Source: Loigolactobacillus coryniformis subsp. coryniformis KCTC 3167 = DSM 20001 (GTDB lineage Bacteria; Bacillota; Bacilli; Lactobacillales; Lactobacillaceae). From it: a DNA stretch of 64,000 bases. The stretch covers positions 1,116,001 through 1,180,000 of the forward strand of contig NZ_CP017713.1 in the NCBI RefSeq assembly GCF_002706425.1, in the 5' to 3' direction. A program made the position numbers and the translations under genes. Below the pieces are notes generated by a model. The model was not told where the DNA came from and searched no databases. It saw only the letters and a list, made by a program, of their open reading frames with translations. Positions 61,813 to 64,000 of this stretch are shown one piece after another (the first letter of the stretch is position 1; each line of letters begins with the position of its first letter).

Positions 61813-62641
61813 GCCAACATTTTTTGAGGCCTTGCGTTGGGCCTCTATTTTTTTAGAACAGCGGCAACAAGAAGACGCAGGTCGTTTTTTGTTATTAGAA
61901 CGACAAAATTGGACAAGTACACAATTGCTGCTGCGCTATCGGGAACCGATGCCAGCCGCAATTTGGCATCAGTTTCAAGCTGATGTGCAACGTTTTGCTA
62001 AAAATGAACCCGCACAGTATATTGTTGGTCACGCGCCGTTTTACGGACATGAATTTAAGGTCACAACCGCGACTTTGATCCCACGCTCAGAAACAGAAGA
62101 GTTGGTTGAATGGGCATTAAATGAATTGCCAGCTACACCATTGAAAATATTGGATCTAGGAACTGGCAGTGGTGCAATCGCAGTTAGCTTAAAGTTAGCG
62201 CGTCCCCAGTGGCAAGTTTGGGCTAGTGATATTTCGGCGGCAGCATTAACTGTTGCTGCCGACAATGCGCATGACTTGGGTGCAGCCATTAATTTTCGGC
62301 AAAGTGATGTTTTTACTAATTTAGCGGTCGAAAAATTTGATGCGATCATCAGCAATCCGCCTTATATTGCCCCTAGTGAGCGTGATGTGATGGATGCCAG
62401 TGTTTTAGCCCATGAGCCAGCAACGGCTTTGTTTGCCGCTGAAGCTGGTTTAGCAATTTATCGGCGTATTTTGACTGACTTACCGCAACATTTGACGATC
62501 AACGGCCAGTTTTTTGGTGAGTTTGGTTATCATCAGCGACCAGCACTGGCTAAAATGGTTGCCGAATTATTACCGGCGAGTCAAGTGAAGTTCCGGCGTG
62601 ATCTAGCTGGTCATGAGCGGATGCTCCAGATCAAACTATGA
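61805..62641 (+). CDS. prmC: Release factor glutamine methyltransferase PrmC
   Basis: A 278-residue SAM-dependent methyltransferase that modifies the GGQ glutamine of release factors. SAM site [15 protein letters not shown], catalytic motif [13 protein letters not shown] 61805 overlaps the prfA stop; the open frame starts earlier at 61772 inside prfA. The next gene begins within 20 bases of the stop. Confidence 0.95.
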   Translation: MAEPTFFEALRWASIFLEQRQQEDAGRFLLLERQNWTSTQLLLRYREPMPAAIWHQFQADVQRFAKNEPAQYIVGHAPFYGHEFKVTTATLIPRSETEELVEWALNELPATPLKILDLGTGSGAIAVSLKLARPQWQVWASDISAAALTVAADNAHDLGAAINFRQSDVFTNLAVEKFDAIISNPPYIAPSERDVMDASVLAHEPATALFAAEAGLAIYRRILTDLPQHLTINGQFFGEFGYHQRPALAKMVAELLPASQVKFRRDLAGHERMLQIKL

Positions 62642-62659
62642 ATGAAAGAAGGAAGTACG

Positions 62660-63682
62660 TTGCAAACAAAAGTTTTTAAACCAGATCAATTGGCGGCCGC
62701 TGCTGCTGAATTGGCTGCTGGTGAATTAGTGGCTTTTCCCACGGAAACAGTCTACGGTTTAGGTGCCGATGCAACGAATGAAACGGCAGTAAAAAAAGTT
62801 TATCAAGCAAAAGGAAGACCTAGTGACAATCCATTGATCGTTCACGTAGCTGATGTGGCAACAGTCAAAAAATATGTGGCTGATTTTCCCACGACAGCTG
62901 AAAAACTGACCCAAGCCTTTTGGCCAGGTTCGTTGACGATCATCTTGCCATTACAACCTAATGCTTTCTCGAAAACAGTTACTGGTGGCTTGAATACAGC
63001 GGCTTTTCGTAATCCGCGTAATCAAGTGACCTTGGATCTGATCAAGCAATTAGGGCGGCCAATCGTTGGACCGTCAGCTAATACTTCGGGAAAACCAAGT
63101 CCAACATTGGCAGAACATGTTTTACATGATTTGGCGGGTAAAATTGCTGGTGTTGTTGATGATGGTCCAACGGGTGTCGGCTTAGAATCGACTGTGATCG
63201 ACTTGAGTACAGCAACTCCCACAATTTTGCGGCCTGGCGCAGTGACTAAAGAAGATATTGAAGCAGTGATCGGTTCGATCGATGCTGATCATCATAAAGT
63301 CAAAGCAGATGAAGTCCCTAAGGCACCGGGAATGAAATATAAACATTACGCGCCGAATGCGCAAGTTTATATGACAGCGGCTACGGACTTCAAGGCGGCG
63401 GCCGCTTGGGCACGTGAACAGGGTGAACCATTCGGCTTATTGGCAACGGATCAGGTGTTAGCTGAATTTTCTGCTTTAGCACCAGCTTATCGTTTTTCTT
63501 TAGGTGATTCGATCGTAACAGCCAGTCAGCATTTATTTGATGGCTTACGGCACTACGATCAATTACCTGAGGTCAAGTTGATTTTAGCAGAGGAATTCCC
63601 AGCCCAAGGCTTAGGTGTTGCTTACATGAATCGGTTAGCTAAGTCAGCAGGTCAACAGCGCTTTACGAAAAGTGAACACTAA
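62660..63682 (+). CDS. ywlC: L-threonylcarbamoyladenylate synthase (Sua5/YwlC/TsaC)
   Basis: A 340-residue enzyme making threonylcarbamoyl-AMP, the substrate of the TsaB/TsaD system encoded at 33-36 kb. LVAFPTETVYGLGADATN, KGRPSDNPLIVHV and GPSANTSGKPSPT belong to the YrdC domain; the C-terminal third is the Sua5 extension (PGMKYKHYAPNA). TTG 62660 is placed ideally after GAAGGAAG; an ATG at 62642 gives six more residues but lacks a site. Confidence 0.93.
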   Translation: MQTKVFKPDQLAAAAAELAAGELVAFPTETVYGLGADATNETAVKKVYQAKGRPSDNPLIVHVADVATVKKYVADFPTTAEKLTQAFWPGSLTIILPLQPNAFSKTVTGGLNTAAFRNPRNQVTLDLIKQLGRPIVGPSANTSGKPSPTLAEHVLHDLAGKIAGVVDDGPTGVGLESTVIDLSTATPTILRPGAVTKEDIEAVIGSIDADHHKVKADEVPKAPGMKYKHYAPNAQVYMTAATDFKAAAAWAREQGEPFGLLATDQVLAEFSALAPAYRFSLGDSIVTASQHLFDGLRHYDQLPEVKLILAEEFPAQGLGVAYMNRLAKSAGQQRFTKSEH

Positions 63683-63699
63683 TTATAATTAGTATTTTC

Positions 63700-63757
63700 T
63701 AGACGTGTCTAGCTAAATGGTTGTTAAGTAACAATCAAACGCTTCAAGACACGTCTA
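63700..63757 (+). terminator. Hairpin between ywlC and glyA
   Basis: TAGACGTGTCT (63700-63710) pairs with AGACACGTCTA (63747-63757); the 36-base loop holds a smaller hairpin (TTGTTA / TAACAA). A TTTTG follows. Probably a weak terminator. Confidence 0.5.
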
Positions 63758-63768
63758 TTTTGATATGG

Positions 63769-63774
63769 TATAAT
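63769..63774 (+). promoter_or_regulatory. -10 element of the glyA promoter
   Basis: TATAAT, giving a leader of about 75 bases with a small hairpin (TTACGC / GCGTAA). The -35 box is not clear. Confidence 0.5.
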
Positions 63775-63852
63775 CGGCTTATTCGGTGAGGTTAAGGCTG
63801 GCTCATTGATTACGCATTAAGCGTAAATATCAGTTTTGGAGGATGATGCGCA

Positions 63853-64000
63853 ATGGATTTTCACGTTGATGATCAGGAAGTTTGGCAGGCAATTCGACAA
63901 GAGGAGCAACGGCAAGAACATAATATTGAGTTAATCGCATCGGAAAATATTGTTTCTGATGCGGTACGCGCTGCTCAGGGTAGTGTCTTAACTAATAAAT
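63853..64000 (+). CDS. glyA: Serine hydroxymethyltransferase, 3' end outside window
   Basis: The first 49 residues ([21 protein letters not shown]..., then [23 protein letters not shown]) match the N-terminus of serine hydroxymethyltransferase, a PLP enzyme that converts serine and tetrahydrofolate to glycine and methylene-tetrahydrofolate. The LIASEN motif and TNK are hallmarks. The ATG follows TTGGAGGATGATGCGCA. The gene continues past the right edge. Confidence 0.93.
   Translation, partial: MDFHVDDQEVWQAIRQEEQRQEHNIELIASENIVSDAVRAAQGSVLTNK

Overview
The window reads as chromosomal DNA of a low-to-moderate GC lactic acid bacterium of the family Lactobacillaceae. The evidence is the gene order tdk-prfA-prmC-ywlC-glyA, the tsaB-rimI-tsaD / ABC-F / rex block, a homologue of the Lactobacillus brevis R-specific alcohol dehydrogenase, an LPXTG protein, a KxYKxGKxW signal peptide, an LmrCD-like drug exporter, and IS30, IS21, IS1380 and IS4 family elements. 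I cannot fix genus or species from the sequence alone; a Loigolactobacillus-like organism is a guess.

Layout. 1-5.8 kb: AT-rich cell-surface genes (an acyltransferase-like/LTA-synthase-like fusion cut by the left edge, a polytopic GT-C type protein, a family 14 glycosyltransferase). 5.9-14.3 kb: nested insertions. An IS30 element (13-bp target duplication) is itself split by an IS21 element (5-bp duplication). Just downstream an IS1380 element (5-bp duplication) splits a gene that rejoins in frame as an 861-residue secreted GH25 muramidase with four SH3-like wall-binding repeats. 14.4-20.4 kb: glycan-decoration genes (GT-C protein, two polyprenyl-phosphate glycosyltransferases, a GtrA-like flippase, a membrane acyltransferase) and a repeat lipoprotein. 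20.4-23.5 kb: remnants of another IS1380 element in compound-transposon layout (outer 5-bp duplication AAATT) around a glutamine amidotransferase gene, with a second full IS30 copy. 24.3-27.6 kb: a short exopolysaccharide set (Wzz/CpsC-like, Wzy-like, Wzx-like), followed by a decayed IS30. 28.7-64 kb: mostly housekeeping DNA of higher GC, namely an Spx-like protein, galU, asparaginase, tRNA-threonylcarbamoylation genes, ABC-F, rex, two tRNA genes, an aldehyde dehydrogenase, a deoxynucleoside kinase, cold-shock protein, an IS4-like element, oleate hydratase, a TetR-controlled ABC exporter pair, manA, the alcohol dehydrogenase, a murT without gatD, tdk, prfA, prmC, ywlC and the start of glyA.

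How it works together. The left 27 kb looks like a variable envelope-glycan region in which lipid-linked sugars are made (GT2), flipped (GtrA, Wzx), transferred outside (GT-C proteins, LTA-synthase-like protein) and acylated, and which has been reshaped by insertion sequences. The right part is conserved core. The most unusual non-coding signals are three tandem 106-bp hairpin-rich repeats in front of prfA, a short leader motif shared by prfA, murT and the asparaginase gene, and an orphan promoter-plus-terminator unit between the asparaginase gene and tsaB.
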